Below, one piece after another: positions 1 to 8,425 of a stretch of 64,000 bases of DNA. A program made the position numbers and the translations under genes. Positions within the stretch are counted from its first letter, which is position 1; each line of letters starts with the position of its first letter. The notes under the pieces are model-generated. The model worked only from the letters and a program-made list of their open reading frames with translations. It did no database searches and was not told the DNA's origin. The DNA is taken from positions 27,204-91,203 of the forward strand of contig CAJYPK010000060.1 in the NCBI GenBank assembly GCA_913776615.1, written 5' to 3'. This stretch comes from an uncultured Hymenobacter sp. GTDB lineage: Bacteria > Bacteroidota > Bacteroidia > Cytophagales > Hymenobacteraceae.

Positions 1-378
1 AGCGTAGCCGCCCAGGGCTCGACCCAGCAGGCGCACCGCTACGCCAGCCTCGACCGCACGGCCCCGGCGGGCCGGCTCTACTACCGGCTGCGCCAGGTAG
101 ATGCCGATGGTACGGCGCGCTACTCACCGGCCGTTACCGTGGCGGGCCCGGCCGCCGAGTTTACCCTTGCCCCCAACCCCGCCCGCGAAAGCCTGCACCT
201 GCTCACCGAGCAGCCCACCTCCTACCTCATTCGCACGGCCCTGGGGCAGGTAGCCCTGCAGGGCACTACGGCTGCGGGCACATGCACCGTGCCCGTGGGG
301 CACTTGGCTCCCGGTGTTTATTTCTTCGAGCTGCACGCGGGCACTGGCCGCGTAGTACGGCGCTTCGTGAAGGAATAA
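1..378 (+). CDS. T9SS-sorted secreted protein, C-terminal fragment
   Basis: The reading frame is open from the first base of the window and ends at TAA 376-378, so only the last 125 residues of a larger protein are visible. The first part carries the YYRLRQVDADG/YSPAV pattern that usually precedes a type IX secretion C-terminal domain in Bacteroidota adhesins and enzymes. It is followed by APNPARESLHL, a GQV-type strand and a VYFFEL/VVRRFVKE ending, the typical Por/T9SS type A sorting domain. The full protein should be exported by Sec, then moved across the outer membrane by the T9SS, with this domain removed. The cargo domain lies outside the window, so its function cannot be stated. Confidence 0.85.
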   Translation, partial: SVAAQGSTQQAHRYASLDRTAPAGRLYYRLRQVDADGTARYSPAVTVAGPAAEFTLAPNPARESLHLLTEQPTSYLIRTALGQVALQGTTAAGTCTVPVGHLAPGVYFFELHAGTGRVVRRFVKE

Positions 379-396
379 GTGCTTTAGCCTACGCGC

Positions 397-431
397 AAAA
401 AGCCCCTGGGTGCGTTACCCGGGGGCTTTTT
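397..431. terminator. Bidirectional intrinsic terminator
   Basis: A 14-bp stem with one mismatch (397-410 with 418-431) and a 7-nt loop is flanked by A5 and T5. It sits between the converging T9SS gene (stop 378) and the minus-strand gene ending at 450, so it can stop transcription from both sides. Confidence 0.8.
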
Positions 432-449
432 GCGTAGCTACTCTTCGTG

Positions 450-920
450 CTAATGTGACGCTGCCGTAGCTACCGGCCGCCGGGGCTGCACCTCGGCCAC
501 GCGCTGGTCGTGCAGCCAGGCCCGGGCGGGCTGCTCCTCGGTAAAATAGAAGGGAAATACGTTGTAGTCCGTAATCTGGCGCAGCAGCTGCTCGGTGCAC
601 TGGCCCTCCACCTGCGGGCGCCAGGTTGGCACGACCAGGCAGGCCAGAAACAGCGGCTGGCCCACCGCCCGACTGGCCTGCGGCACGAAAGCCTGGCTAA
701 ACCACTGGGCAAAAGCCGCATCGTGCCAGTTGCGCCGCCGGATGTCGAGCAGCCAGAACCGACACCCGTGTACCTGGGCCGTGGCCAGCAGGTGGTCGTA
801 GCAGGCAGGCAGCGCGCTCAGCGGCAGCGGCCCGCTCCATTCTCCGCGCAAAAACCCGGTATGCGGTTCGTAGGTGCAGCTAAAAACATCGGCGGGGGTA
901 GGGGCAGGCGCAACGGGCAT
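450..920 (-). CDS. Hypothetical protein, possible SpoIIAA/STAS-like fold
   Basis: A 156-residue cytoplasmic protein with no signal peptide or membrane segment. I chose the ATG at 920 over a TTG two codons upstream. It has an alternating pattern: a GxWxGPLPLSAL strand-helix, a HGCRFWLLDIRRRNWHD core and a C-terminal VFPFYFTEEQPARAWL segment. This resembles the small SpoIIAA/STAS-like proteins common in Hymenobacter and relatives, where a strand ending in a conserved Asp is followed by a helix. That assignment is a weak pattern match. No catalytic residues are recognisable. The gene stands alone, divergent from the GH13 gene. Confidence 0.6.
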   Translation of the reverse strand: MPVAPAPTPADVFSCTYEPHTGFLRGEWSGPLPLSALPACYDHLLATAQVHGCRFWLLDIRRRNWHDAAFAQWFSQAFVPQASRAVGQPLFLACLVVPTWRPQVEGQCTEQLLRQITDYNVFPFYFTEEQPARAWLHDQRVAEVQPRRPVATAASH

Positions 921-1145
921 AAGCAAGCAAGGACGGCGGCGAGGCTGAAAAGTAAGCTGGACCGGGAGTCAGGCCCAACGCGCAGGATGGGCCGATGGTT
1001 GCGCCCGCCCTCGTTTTTGCTAGCCGGCTTAGCGGGCCAGCAGTCGAGTATATCCTAATCGGGTTAGCCCCGTAGAAGGATTCCTATGCCGCTTGCCGCG
1101 CCAGTGAGGCTCAACTACTGAGAGCCCGCGCGGCGGCTTTTTTTT

Positions 1146-3059
1146 ATGCCTACCGATATTCTAACTCCGCCCAAATCGAAGCCGGCCCAGCCTGCCGCTT
1201 CGGCCGCTATTACGAAAACCGCATCTGCCGTTTCTGCTAATACCGCTACTACCACCGCTGTTTCGCCCGCCGCCACTGCCCCCGTACGGGAGGGTTTCGG
1301 GGCCCTGCCCCACGCCGAGGGCACTACCTTCCGGGTGTGGGCCCCGGCCGCCAGCGCCGTGTCGGTTATCGGCACGTTCAACAACTGGGACAAAACCGCT
1401 CACCCCCTGCAAGCCGAAGGCGATGGCAACTGGGCCGCCGACCTGCCCGGCGTGCAAGTCGGCGCGGGCTACAAGTACGTGCTGACTACGCCCGCCGGCG
1501 AGCTTACCCGCAACGACCCCTACGCCCGCGCCATGACCAACTCGGCGGGCCACTCGCTGGTGTTCGACCCGCTGAACTTCGACTGGGAAGGCGATAATTT
1601 CCAGATGCCGGCCTGGAACGACCTCATCATCTATGAGCTGCACATCGGCACGTTCAACGTGAAGGAAAAAGGGCACCCCGGCACTTTCCGCGATGCCATC
1701 GAGCGCCTCGATTACCTGCAAAGCCTGGGGGTAAACTGCATCGAGATTATGCCGGCCACCGAGTTTCCGGGGGCTTATTCGTGGGGCTATAACCCTTCCA
1801 ATCCCTTCGCGCTGGAAAGCGACTACGGCGGGGCCGAGGCATTCCGCGAGCTCGTGAAGGCCGCCCACCAGCACGGCATTGCCGTGATTCTGGACGTGGT
1901 GTACAACCACTTCGGCCCCGGCGACCTCGACCTGTGGCAGTTCGACGGCTGGCAGGAAAACGACAACGGCGGCATCTACTTCTACAACGACTGGCGGGCC
2001 GAAACCCCCTGGGGCCACAACCGCCCCGACTACGGCCGCCCCGAAGTGCGCCGCTACATCCGCGACAACGCCCTGATGTGGCTCGAAGACTACCACTGCG
2101 ACGGCCTGCGCATGGATGCTATTGCCTTCATCCGCAACGTGCACGGCGAGGAAGACCCCGGTGCCGACCTGCCCGATGGCTGGAGCCTCATGCGCTGGGT
2201 CAACGAAGAGATCCGGGCCCGCCAGCCCTGGAAAATCACCATCGCCGAAGACCTACGCGGCAACCCCGCCATTACGGCCCCGACCGAAGGCGGCGGCGAG
2301 GGCTTCTCGGCGCAGTGGTCGTCGTCGTTTATCTACCCCATGCACCAGGCGCTCACGACCTTCGCCGACGCCGACCGCGACATGCACGCCGTGGGCCACG
2401 CCATCTGCTCGGCGTATAATGGCGATGCTTTCCAGCGCGTTATCTACACCGAAAGCCACGACGAGGTAGCCAACGGCAAGAGCCGCCTGCCCGAGGAAAT
2501 CGCGCCCGGCAACGTTGAAAACTACTTCGCCAAGAAGCGCATGGTGCTCGGCGCGGCCATTACGCTCACCTCGCCCGGCATTCCGATGCTGTTCCAGGGC
2601 CAGGAGTTTCTGGCCCCCGGCTCGTTCAACGACACCGAGCCGCTGGAGTGGGACTGGGCCGCCGCCCACGCCGGCCTCACCCAGCTCTACCGCGATCTCA
2701 TCGCGCTGCGCCGCGATTTGCGCGGCGTTACGCCGGGACTGCGCGGCCAGGGCTGCCGCGTCTTCCACCTCAACAACAACGATAAGGTAATCGCTTTCGC
2801 CCGCTGGGACGCCAACCCCGAGGAAGCCACCGTTGTAATCGCCAACTTTGCCAACCAGGCCCACGAGAACTACACCATTGGCCTGCCCGCTGGCGGCGAA
2901 TGGACGGTACGCTTCAACTCGGACTGGACGGGCTACGATGCCGACTTCCAGAACTTCCCGTGCTTCGGCGCGCATGCCGAAGGCGGCGACTACGATGGCT
3001 ACCCCCAACACGGCAGCTTCGCCCTCGGTCCTTACGCTGTGGTAGTGCTCTCCCGATAG
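1146..3059 (+). CDS. GH13 alpha-glucan branching-type enzyme with CBM48
   Basis: A 637-residue alpha-amylase-family protein. After an Ala/Thr-rich linker (about residues 8-48) comes an E-set/CBM48 domain (about 52-140, with TFRVWAPAA and GTFNNWD), then a TIM-barrel catalytic domain and a C-terminal beta domain. The four GH13 regions are visible: DVVYNHFG, DGLRMDAI with nucleophile D324, AEDLRG with acid/base E368, and ESHDEVANG with D439. Domain order fits 1,4-alpha-glucan branching enzymes (COG0296) and related trehalohydrolases, though the AEDLRG motif differs from classical GlgB, so exact specificity is open. It is cytoplasmic, with no signal peptide. A GT3 glycogen synthase lies 950 bp downstream, supporting a role in storage glucan branching. 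Confidence 0.85.
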   Translation: MPTDILTPPKSKPAQPAASAAITKTASAVSANTATTTAVSPAATAPVREGFGALPHAEGTTFRVWAPAASAVSVIGTFNNWDKTAHPLQAEGDGNWAADLPGVQVGAGYKYVLTTPAGELTRNDPYARAMTNSAGHSLVFDPLNFDWEGDNFQMPAWNDLIIYELHIGTFNVKEKGHPGTFRDAIERLDYLQSLGVNCIEIMPATEFPGAYSWGYNPSNPFALESDYGGAEAFRELVKAAHQHGIAVILDVVYNHFGPGDLDLWQFDGWQENDNGGIYFYNDWRAETPWGHNRPDYGRPEVRRYIRDNALMWLEDYHCDGLRMDAIAFIRNVHGEEDPGADLPDGWSLMRWVNEEIRARQPWKITIAEDLRGNPAITAPTEGGGEGFSAQWSSSFIYPMHQALTTFADADRDMHAVGHAICSAYNGDAFQRVIYTESHDEVANGKSRLPEEIAPGNVENYFAKKRMVLGAAITLTSPGIPMLFQGQEFLAPGSFNDTEPLEWDWAAAHAGLTQLYRDLIALRRDLRGVTPGLRGQGCRVFHLNNNDKVIAFARWDANPEEATVVIANFANQAHENYTIGLPAGGEWTVRFNSDWTGYDADFQNFPCFGAHAEGGDYDGYPQHGSFALGPYAVVVLSR

Positions 3060-3062
3060 GCC

Positions 3063-3227
3063 TTTAATGAGTGAATGAGTGAGGGGTGACTGAGTGAATG
3101 GCTAGTGGCTATTCACTCAGTCACCCCTCACTCATGTACACTGAACAACTGCTGATACAGTGAGAGATAAATGAGCTAAATACCAACGGCATTCACTCCT
3201 TCACCCCTCACTCCTTCACTCATTAAA
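3063..3227. repeat. Three-arm inverted repeat, 8-nt units (family A)
   Basis: The whole gap between the converging GH13 and nitroreductase genes is palindromic. The left arm 3063-3099 pairs perfectly over 25 bp (3075-3099) with 3111-3135, and alternatively over 37 bp with three mismatches with 3191-3227. Arms consist of degenerate 8-nt units such as AATGAGTG. The repeat begins 3 nt after the GH13 stop and ends 2 nt before the nitroreductase stop. Confidence 0.9.
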
Positions 3228-3229
3228 CC

Positions 3230-3859
3230 CTACACCGGAGCCTGGTCGTAGCGCTCGCCGGCCACGGTGGGCCAGCCGCCCTCGAACATGATTTCGCCCA
3301 GCGGCTTACGGGCGCGGGGCGCGGTTTCGCGCTCTTTCAGCGGGTCGGGCAGGGTGTCGGGGCTACCAGGGTAGCCGATGGTGAACACCGACACCAGCTC
3401 GTAGTCGGCCGGAATTTGGAAGGCCGTGCGGGCGGCCTCCTGCGAGAAGCCGGCCATTTGGTGGATTTGCACGCCCAGCTCTACGCCCTGAACGGCGAGG
3501 GTAGCCACGGCCTGCCCCACGTCGTGCTTGGCCCAGGCGTTGGGATTACCATCGTGCGAAAAAGTAGTTTTAGCCACGGCCAGGGCCAGCGCCGACGCGT
3601 TTTTGGCCCACGCCTGGTTGAACTCTGCCAGCGTGCCCAGAATTTTCTGGAAGGTCTCGGGGCTGCTGGCTTTGCTGCCCACGATAAAGCGCCAGGGCTG
3701 CTCGCCGAAGCACGAGGCCGCCGAGCCAGCGGCCGTAAAGAGCTGTTGCAGTACCTCGGTAGATACTACCTGGTCGGCGTAGGCGCGGGGGCTGCGGCGT
3801 TGCGTCAGCTGGGGCAGAATGGGGTGCTCGGTCGCGAGCACGTTGGTGAGGTCGGCCAT
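3230..3859 (-). CDS. Nitroreductase family protein
   Basis: A 209-residue protein of the FMN-dependent nitroreductase superfamily. The N-terminal QRRSPRAYADQVVSTEVLQQLF segment is the phosphate/flavin contact region, with EQPWRFIVG following. The C-terminal LVSVFTIGYPG segment is the other family signature. Family members form homodimers and reduce nitroaromatics, quinones or similar acceptors using NAD(P)H; the physiological substrate cannot be read from sequence. It is soluble and cytoplasmic. It is transcribed toward the GH13 gene and away from glycogen synthase, with no obvious operon partner. Confidence 0.88.
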   Translation of the reverse strand: MADLTNVLATEHPILPQLTQRRSPRAYADQVVSTEVLQQLFTAAGSAASCFGEQPWRFIVGSKASSPETFQKILGTLAEFNQAWAKNASALALAVAKTTFSHDGNPNAWAKHDVGQAVATLAVQGVELGVQIHQMAGFSQEAARTAFQIPADYELVSVFTIGYPGSPDTLPDPLKERETAPRARKPLGEIMFEGGWPTVAGERYDQAPV

Positions 3860-4009
3860 GAGAAAAAAGGGTTTTGCCGGCTTCTAAGCCGTTGGCGGGG
3901 CATTATGTTTTGGCAGCGGCATCGCTATTCAGTTTTTTTTAGCGTAGGAAGTACGAAGCGGCCCGGTTTACTTTGCCTGGGCTATCCTCTGCCCGTTTTT
4001 CTTTTGCCT

Positions 4010-5848
4010 ATGCAGCCCCAGCCCCACGCGCCCGAAGCCCTTTTTCCCGACTCGTTGTTAATAGAAGTAGCCTGGGAAGTGTGCAACCAGGTGGGCGGCA
4101 TCTACACCGTTATTCGCTCCAAGGTGCCCGCTACCATGCCGGCCTGGGGCGGGCGCTACTGCCTGCTGGGGCCTTACTTTCCGCAGCAGGCCCAGGGCGA
4201 GTTTGAGGCCTACGACGACCACCAGCTCGCCGGCATGAACGACCCCTACGCCACGGCCGTGCGCACGCTGCGCGCCCAGGGCATGGACATCTGCCTGGGG
4301 GTGTGGCTCGTAACGGGGCGCCCCCGCGTGGTACTCATCAATCCCTTCCAGGTATACGACCGGCTGGGCTCGCTCAAGACCGATCTCTGGCGCGACCACC
4401 AGCTGCCCGCGCCCGACAACGACGACCTGCTGCACCAGGTTATCGCCTTCGGTCACCTGGCTACCCAATTTGTGGAAACCGTAGCCCGCCAGACGGTGAA
4501 TCAGTGGAAGGTAGTGGCCCATTTTCACGAGTGGATGACGGGCGTGGCCATTCCCGAGCTGCGCCGCCGCCAGGTGCCCGCGCACCTCGTGTTTACTACG
4601 CACGCCACGCTGCTGGGCCGCTACCTGGCCATGAATGACCCCAATTTTTACGACCATTTGATGATGGTCGACTGGCGCAGTCAGGCGCGGCACTTCAACA
4701 TCGAGCCCGCCGTGAGCATGGAGCGCGCCGCCGCCCACGGCAGCCACGTGTTTACCACGGTAAGCGAGCTTACGGTGCGCGAGTGCATCTACTTGCTGGA
4801 TAGAATTCCCGACGCGGTGCTGCCCAACGGCCTCAACATCGAGCGCTTCGTGGCCCTGCACGAGTTTCAAAATCTGCACAAGCTCTACAAGGATAAAATC
4901 CACGAGTTTGTAATGGCGCACTTCTTCCAGTCGTACTCCTTCGACCTCGACCAGACGCTCTACCTCTTTACTTCGGGCCGCTACGAGTACCATAATAAGG
5001 GTTTCGACCTCACGCTGGAGGCGCTGGCCCGCCTCAACCACCGCCTGCAAGCCAGCGGCTTGGAAGGTCAGGTCGTAATGTTCTTCATCACCAAGCGCCC
5101 CTACACCAGCATCAACCCGCTCGTGCTGCAAAGCCGCGCCCAGCTCGAAGAAGTACGTCAGACCTGCCGCGCCATTGAGGAGCAGGTAGGCGAGCGCCTG
5201 TTCTACGCCGCCGCCGCCAGCCAGGACCACCGCCTGCCCGACCTCGACAGCATGGTCGATGACTACTGGAAGCTGCGCTACCGCCGCGGCTTGCAAAGCT
5301 GGAAAACTACCCAGCTGCCCTCCGTCATCACGCACAACCTCGTCAACGACCAGGACGACGACATCCTGAATTTCGTGCGCCGGGCCAACCTCATCAATCA
5401 CCGCCACGACCGGGTTAAAATCGTGTACCACCCCGATTTTGTGAGCACCACCTCGCCCCTCTTCGGCATGGACTACGGGCAGTTTGTGCGCGGCTGCCAC
5501 CTGGGCGTATTCCCGAGCTATTACGAGCCCTGGGGCTATACGCCGCTCGAATGCGTGGCCCGCGGCGTACCGGCCGTCACCAGCGACCTCTCGGGCTTCG
5601 GCGACTACGTGCAGAAAAACGTACCCGACCACGAAGACAAGGGTATTTTCGTGGTGCGCCGCCAGGAGCGCTCCTTCGACCAGGCCGCCGAGGAGCTCAC
5701 CGATATGCTCTGGAATTTCGTGCTGCTCAATCGCCGCGAGCGCATTACCCAGCGCAACCGCGTCGAAAGCTCGGCCGATATTTTCGACTGGAAAAACCTG
5801 CGCGTGTATTATGACCGGGCCTACGCGCTGGCCCTGGAGCGGCACTAG
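4010..5848 (+). CDS. Glycogen synthase, GT3 (eukaryote-type) family
   Basis: A 612-residue glycosyltransferase. I start it at ATG 4010; the open frame extends upstream without a better start. The N-terminal EVAWEVCNQVGGIYTV (residues 19-34) with K38 is the donor-binding signature of GT3 glycogen synthases, distinct from the KTGGL motif of bacterial GlgA (GT5). Further hallmarks are FTTVSELTVREC, LPNGLNIERF and the C-terminal YYEPWGYTPLEC with E506. Family members transfer glucose from UDP-glucose (or ADP-glucose) to growing alpha-1,4-glucan. The GH13 branching-type enzyme nearby is a plausible partner. An antisense open frame of 595 codons is a GC-rich shadow. Confidence 0.93.
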   Translation: MQPQPHAPEALFPDSLLIEVAWEVCNQVGGIYTVIRSKVPATMPAWGGRYCLLGPYFPQQAQGEFEAYDDHQLAGMNDPYATAVRTLRAQGMDICLGVWLVTGRPRVVLINPFQVYDRLGSLKTDLWRDHQLPAPDNDDLLHQVIAFGHLATQFVETVARQTVNQWKVVAHFHEWMTGVAIPELRRRQVPAHLVFTTHATLLGRYLAMNDPNFYDHLMMVDWRSQARHFNIEPAVSMERAAAHGSHVFTTVSELTVRECIYLLDRIPDAVLPNGLNIERFVALHEFQNLHKLYKDKIHEFVMAHFFQSYSFDLDQTLYLFTSGRYEYHNKGFDLTLEALARLNHRLQASGLEGQVVMFFITKRPYTSINPLVLQSRAQLEEVRQTCRAIEEQVGERLFYAAAASQDHRLPDLDSMVDDYWKLRYRRGLQSWKTTQLPSVITHNLVNDQDDDILNFVRRANLINHRHDRVKIVYHPDFVSTTSPLFGMDYGQFVRGCHLGVFPSYYEPWGYTPLECVARGVPAVTSDLSGFGDYVQKNVPDHEDKGIFVVRRQERSFDQAAEELTDMLWNFVLLNRRERITQRNRVESSADIFDWKNLRVYYDRAYALALERH

Positions 5849-5860
5849 TGACTGAATGGG

Positions 5861-5889
5861 AGCCTACCACCGCGCGCGGCGGTAGGCTT
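5861..5889 (+). terminator. Hairpin after glycogen synthase
   Basis: An 8-bp stem AGCCTACC/GGTAGGCT extended by a further GC-rich stem, 12 nt after the glycogen synthase stop. The T run is short, so termination may be weak and read through into the next gene is possible. Confidence 0.5.
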
Positions 5890-5900
5890 CTGCATAACCC

Positions 5901-6785
5901 GTGCGCAAGCTCCTGCCCTTCTTCTTAATTGCCCCGGTTGCCCTGGCCCAGCAATTCTGGCTGCAACCGACTGGCTTTCGGGTGGCCGCGGGGGCGGCCG
6001 TACCAGTGCAGTTACTAGTGGGTGATAATTTCACCGGCCATGCCTGGCCCCGGCCCACGCGCCGGGTGCGGCGCTTCGTGCGCTATGGCCCGGCCGGTTC
6101 GGCCGATTCTACCGATCTGCGCCCCGCCCTGCTCACCGATTCGCTGGCCCCTACCCTGCGTTGTGCCGCCCCCGGCACCCACCTGCTGGCCCTCACCAGC
6201 CAGCTGGCCTACCTCGAACTACCAGCCGCCGAGTTTACTGCTTACCTGCGCGCCGAGGGCCTGGGCTATGCCCTGCGCCAGCGCGATGAAGCCGGCGAAG
6301 CAGCTACTAAGCCCGGCCGCGAGGCGTACCAGCGCTCCGCCAAAGCGCTGGTGCTCGCCACGAGCGGCCCGCACCTGCCCAGCGCCGGGGCCGACACCGC
6401 CTTCCGCCGCGTGCTGGGCCTACCGCTGGAATTGGTACCCGAGCAGAATCCGTATCGTCTGCGGCCCGGCGCCGCCCTGACCGTACGCGTGCTGCGTTAC
6501 GGGCAGCCAGTGCCCGGCGCGCAGGTACAGGTGTGGCAGCTAGCGCCGCCCGCCGCCAAACAAACTACTACGCCTTCGGTTGTTCATTTCGCGACCCTTA
6601 GCAATGCGCAAGGCCGCGTGCTGCTGCGCCTGGTCGGGGCCGGTCCTTACTTGCTGGCTGCCGTCCGCATGGAGAATGCTCCTCCGGCGCTGACCCTTGC
6701 GGGCGCTCCTATCCGGCCCGACTGGCTCAGTACCTGGGCGTCGCTCACCTTTGGTGGCCCCGCCGGTAATAGCGCAGGTCGCTAG
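5901..6785 (+). CDS. DUF4198-like periplasmic protein
   Basis: A 294-residue exported protein starting at GTG 5901, which places a signal peptide at residues 1-16 (MRKLLPFFLIAPVALA, cleavage before QQF). It has the DUF4198 layout: FWLQP near the mature N terminus, VQLLVGDNF, the AYQRSAKALV segment in the middle, ELVPEQNPY, a RYGQPVPGAQVQVW carrier strand and a GAGPYLLAAVRM region near the end. DUF4198 proteins are periplasmic and often linked to nickel or cobalt uptake, but nothing nearby points to metal transport. It follows glycogen synthase by 52 nt, so cotranscription is possible. Confidence 0.75.
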   Translation: MRKLLPFFLIAPVALAQQFWLQPTGFRVAAGAAVPVQLLVGDNFTGHAWPRPTRRVRRFVRYGPAGSADSTDLRPALLTDSLAPTLRCAAPGTHLLALTSQLAYLELPAAEFTAYLRAEGLGYALRQRDEAGEAATKPGREAYQRSAKALVLATSGPHLPSAGADTAFRRVLGLPLELVPEQNPYRLRPGAALTVRVLRYGQPVPGAQVQVWQLAPPAAKQTTTPSVVHFATLSNAQGRVLLRLVGAGPYLLAAVRMENAPPALTLAGAPIRPDWLSTWASLTFGGPAGNSAGR

Positions 6786-6901
6786 CTACACCTTGCCAGC
6801 TAGTTATCACCTGGCCTTCCGCCCAGCTTAATTTCGCGTTTTCCTTTTTATTCCTACCTTCGCCACTCAGCACCAATTTCTCATCCTCCCGCCGCGGTTT
6901 T

Positions 6902-7276
6902 ATGAAGTACTCCATCGATAAAAAAGAGAGCTACACTGTCATCACCATCGATGAAAAAAAGCTCGACACCACCGTTGCGCCAGACCTGAAATCGGAGTTC
7001 GTTAAACTCAACGCTGAAGGCAGTAACAACCTGATCCTCGACCTGCAAAACGTAAAATATACCGATTCGTCGGGCCTCAGCTCCATCCTCATTGCCAACC
7101 GCCTCTGCAACTCTACGGGCGGCCTGCTGGTGCTCACCGGCCTGCAAGACCACGTGCTGAAGCTCATCACCATCAGCAAGCTCGAATCGGTACTGCACAT
7201 TCTGCCCACGGTGGAAGAAGGCATCGACCGCATCTTTTTGCACACCATCGAGCGCGACCTGACGGATAAAGAGTAG
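6902..7276 (+). CDS. STAS-domain protein, anti-sigma factor antagonist type
   Basis: A 124-residue stand-alone STAS domain. The VKYTDSSGLSSIL segment holds the phosphorylatable serine position (S56/S57) of SpoIIAA-type antagonists. Such proteins bind an anti-sigma or switch kinase when unphosphorylated. It lies 162 bp upstream of the RNase Z gene in the same direction, an arrangement I recall from other Bacteroidota, so the two may be cotranscribed. No cognate kinase or sigma factor is in the window. A possible -7 box, TACCTTCG, lies at 6855-6862, about 40 nt upstream. Confidence 0.85.
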   Translation: MKYSIDKKESYTVITIDEKKLDTTVAPDLKSEFVKLNAEGSNNLILDLQNVKYTDSSGLSSILIANRLCNSTGGLLVLTGLQDHVLKLITISKLESVLHILPTVEEGIDRIFLHTIERDLTDKE

Positions 7277-7283
7277 TTTTTTT

Positions 7284-7363
7284 AGCTGTGAGCCGTTAGC
7301 TGCTAGCCGTTAGCTTTTTGTCTTCGTTACAAGAGCCAACGCTTAGCGGCTAGCGGTTATGCT
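7284..7363. repeat. Degraded inverted repeat, 7-nt units (family B)
   Basis: The STAS-rnz gap contains heptad units of the AGCCGTT/AGCTGCT type at 7284-7314, and a decayed inverted copy at 7334-7363 with several mismatches. The same heptad family recurs at 14487, 24161 and 54581. Confidence 0.6.
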
Positions 7364-7438
7364 TTTTCCGGCGCTTTGCATTTGCCGAGCCCGGGATCAG
7401 CCCGCAGCTAGCCGCCAACGGCTAATCGCGCAACGCCA

Positions 7439-8356
7439 GTGAACTTCGAGCTTCAAATTTTGGGCAGCGGCTCGGCCACCCCCATGGTGGGCCGCCACCC
7501 CACGGCCCAGCTCCTGGCCGTGGGCGAGGGCCGCTACCTCATCGACTGCGGCGAGGGCACCCAATTGCGCCTGCTGGAGCACCGTCGCCGCCTGAGCTCC
7601 ATTCGGGTTATTTTTATCTCCCACCTGCACGGCGACCATTATTTCGGGCTTTTCGGCTTGCTCAGCACTCTGCACCTGCAAGGCCGCCAAGAGCCGCTGA
7701 CCGTAGTGGGCCCGCCCGGCCTGGAGCTGATACTCACCACCCAGGCCCTGCACTCGCAGATGCAGCCGGGCTACAACATCACCTTCGTCCCCGTCGATAC
7801 CGAGGCCCACGCCGTGGTGTACGAAGACGCCATAGTGCGGGTGTGGTCGCTGCCCATGCGCCACCGCATTCCGTGCGCCGGCTACCTCTTCGAGGAGCAG
7901 CCCCGCCGCGATAAGCTGGTGAAGGAACGCCTGCCGGCCGGCCTCACCCCAACCGAGCTAGGCCTGCTGGCCAGCGGCCAAGATTTGCCGGCTGACGAGA
8001 CTACCGGTCGCCCGGCCCTGGCTCACGCCGACGTGTCGGTGCCCGCGGCCCCGCCCCGTCGCTACGCCTTCTGCTCCGATACCCGCTACCAGCCCGAGCT
8101 GGCCGAATTAGTGCAGGGCGTGGACTTACTCTACCACGAGGCTACTTTTCTCGACGACTTGCGCGAGCGGGCCGCCACTACCTACCACAGCACCGCCCGG
8201 CAGGCGGCCAGCATTGCCCGCGCCGCCGATGCGCACCGGCTGCTCATCGGCCATTTTTCCTCGCGTTACAAAGAGCTGGCCTGGCATCTCAAAGAAGCCC
8301 AGGCCGTTTTCGCTTGGACGGAGCTCGCCACCGAAGGCCTGGTAATCAGCGTGTAG
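7439..8356 (+). CDS. rnz: Ribonuclease Z
   Basis: A 305-residue metallo-beta-lactamase fold protein with a GTG start at 7439; the next Met would remove the first strand. The LGSGSATP N terminus and the zinc motif H62-L-H64-G-D66-H67 are those of tRNase Z. A second metal histidine lies in PMRHRIPCAGYLF, and the late FCSDTRYQPEL, HEATF and IGHFSSRY segments complete the set. It removes 3' trailers from tRNA precursors, giving the end to which CCA is added. Both tRNA-Ser genes in this window lack an encoded CCA, so they need such processing. The stop codon lies inside the left arm of the inverted repeat that follows. Confidence 0.93.
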   Translation: MNFELQILGSGSATPMVGRHPTAQLLAVGEGRYLIDCGEGTQLRLLEHRRRLSSIRVIFISHLHGDHYFGLFGLLSTLHLQGRQEPLTVVGPPGLELILTTQALHSQMQPGYNITFVPVDTEAHAVVYEDAIVRVWSLPMRHRIPCAGYLFEEQPRRDKLVKERLPAGLTPTELGLLASGQDLPADETTGRPALAHADVSVPAAPPRRYAFCSDTRYQPELAELVQGVDLLYHEATFLDDLRERAATTYHSTARQAASIARAADAHRLLIGHFSSRYKELAWHLKEAQAVFAWTELATEGLVISV

Positions 8357-8425
8357 GACAAGCTTTAGCTTGCCCCTATCCTGCGTTACCCTCCCGTACA
8401 TTGGCAAGCTAAAGCTTACCCTACA
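8352..8425. repeat. Inverted repeat, family C, spanning rnz stop and next start
   Basis: The 23-bp arms 8352-8374 and 8403-8425 match with two mismatches. The left arm includes the rnz stop TAG (8354-8356) and the right arm ends on the A of the next ATG (8425). The core AAGCTTTAGCTTGCC also forms the repeat at 30646-30721. Confidence 0.88.

Noticed and set aside
3063..3227. Tandem octamers as a CRISPR array
   Set aside because: Units are 8 nt, contiguous and degenerate with no spacers, and no cas genes are in the window.
3416..4009. N-terminal extension of glycogen synthase
   Set aside because: The extra frame overlaps the nitroreductase gene on the other strand; ATG 4010 gives the canonical GT3 start.
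4058..5845. 595-codon open frame antisense to glycogen synthase
   Set aside because: It mirrors the GT3 gene codon for codon; GC-rich third positions keep the opposite frame open. Its translation is low-complexity Val/Ala/His-rich and matches nothing.
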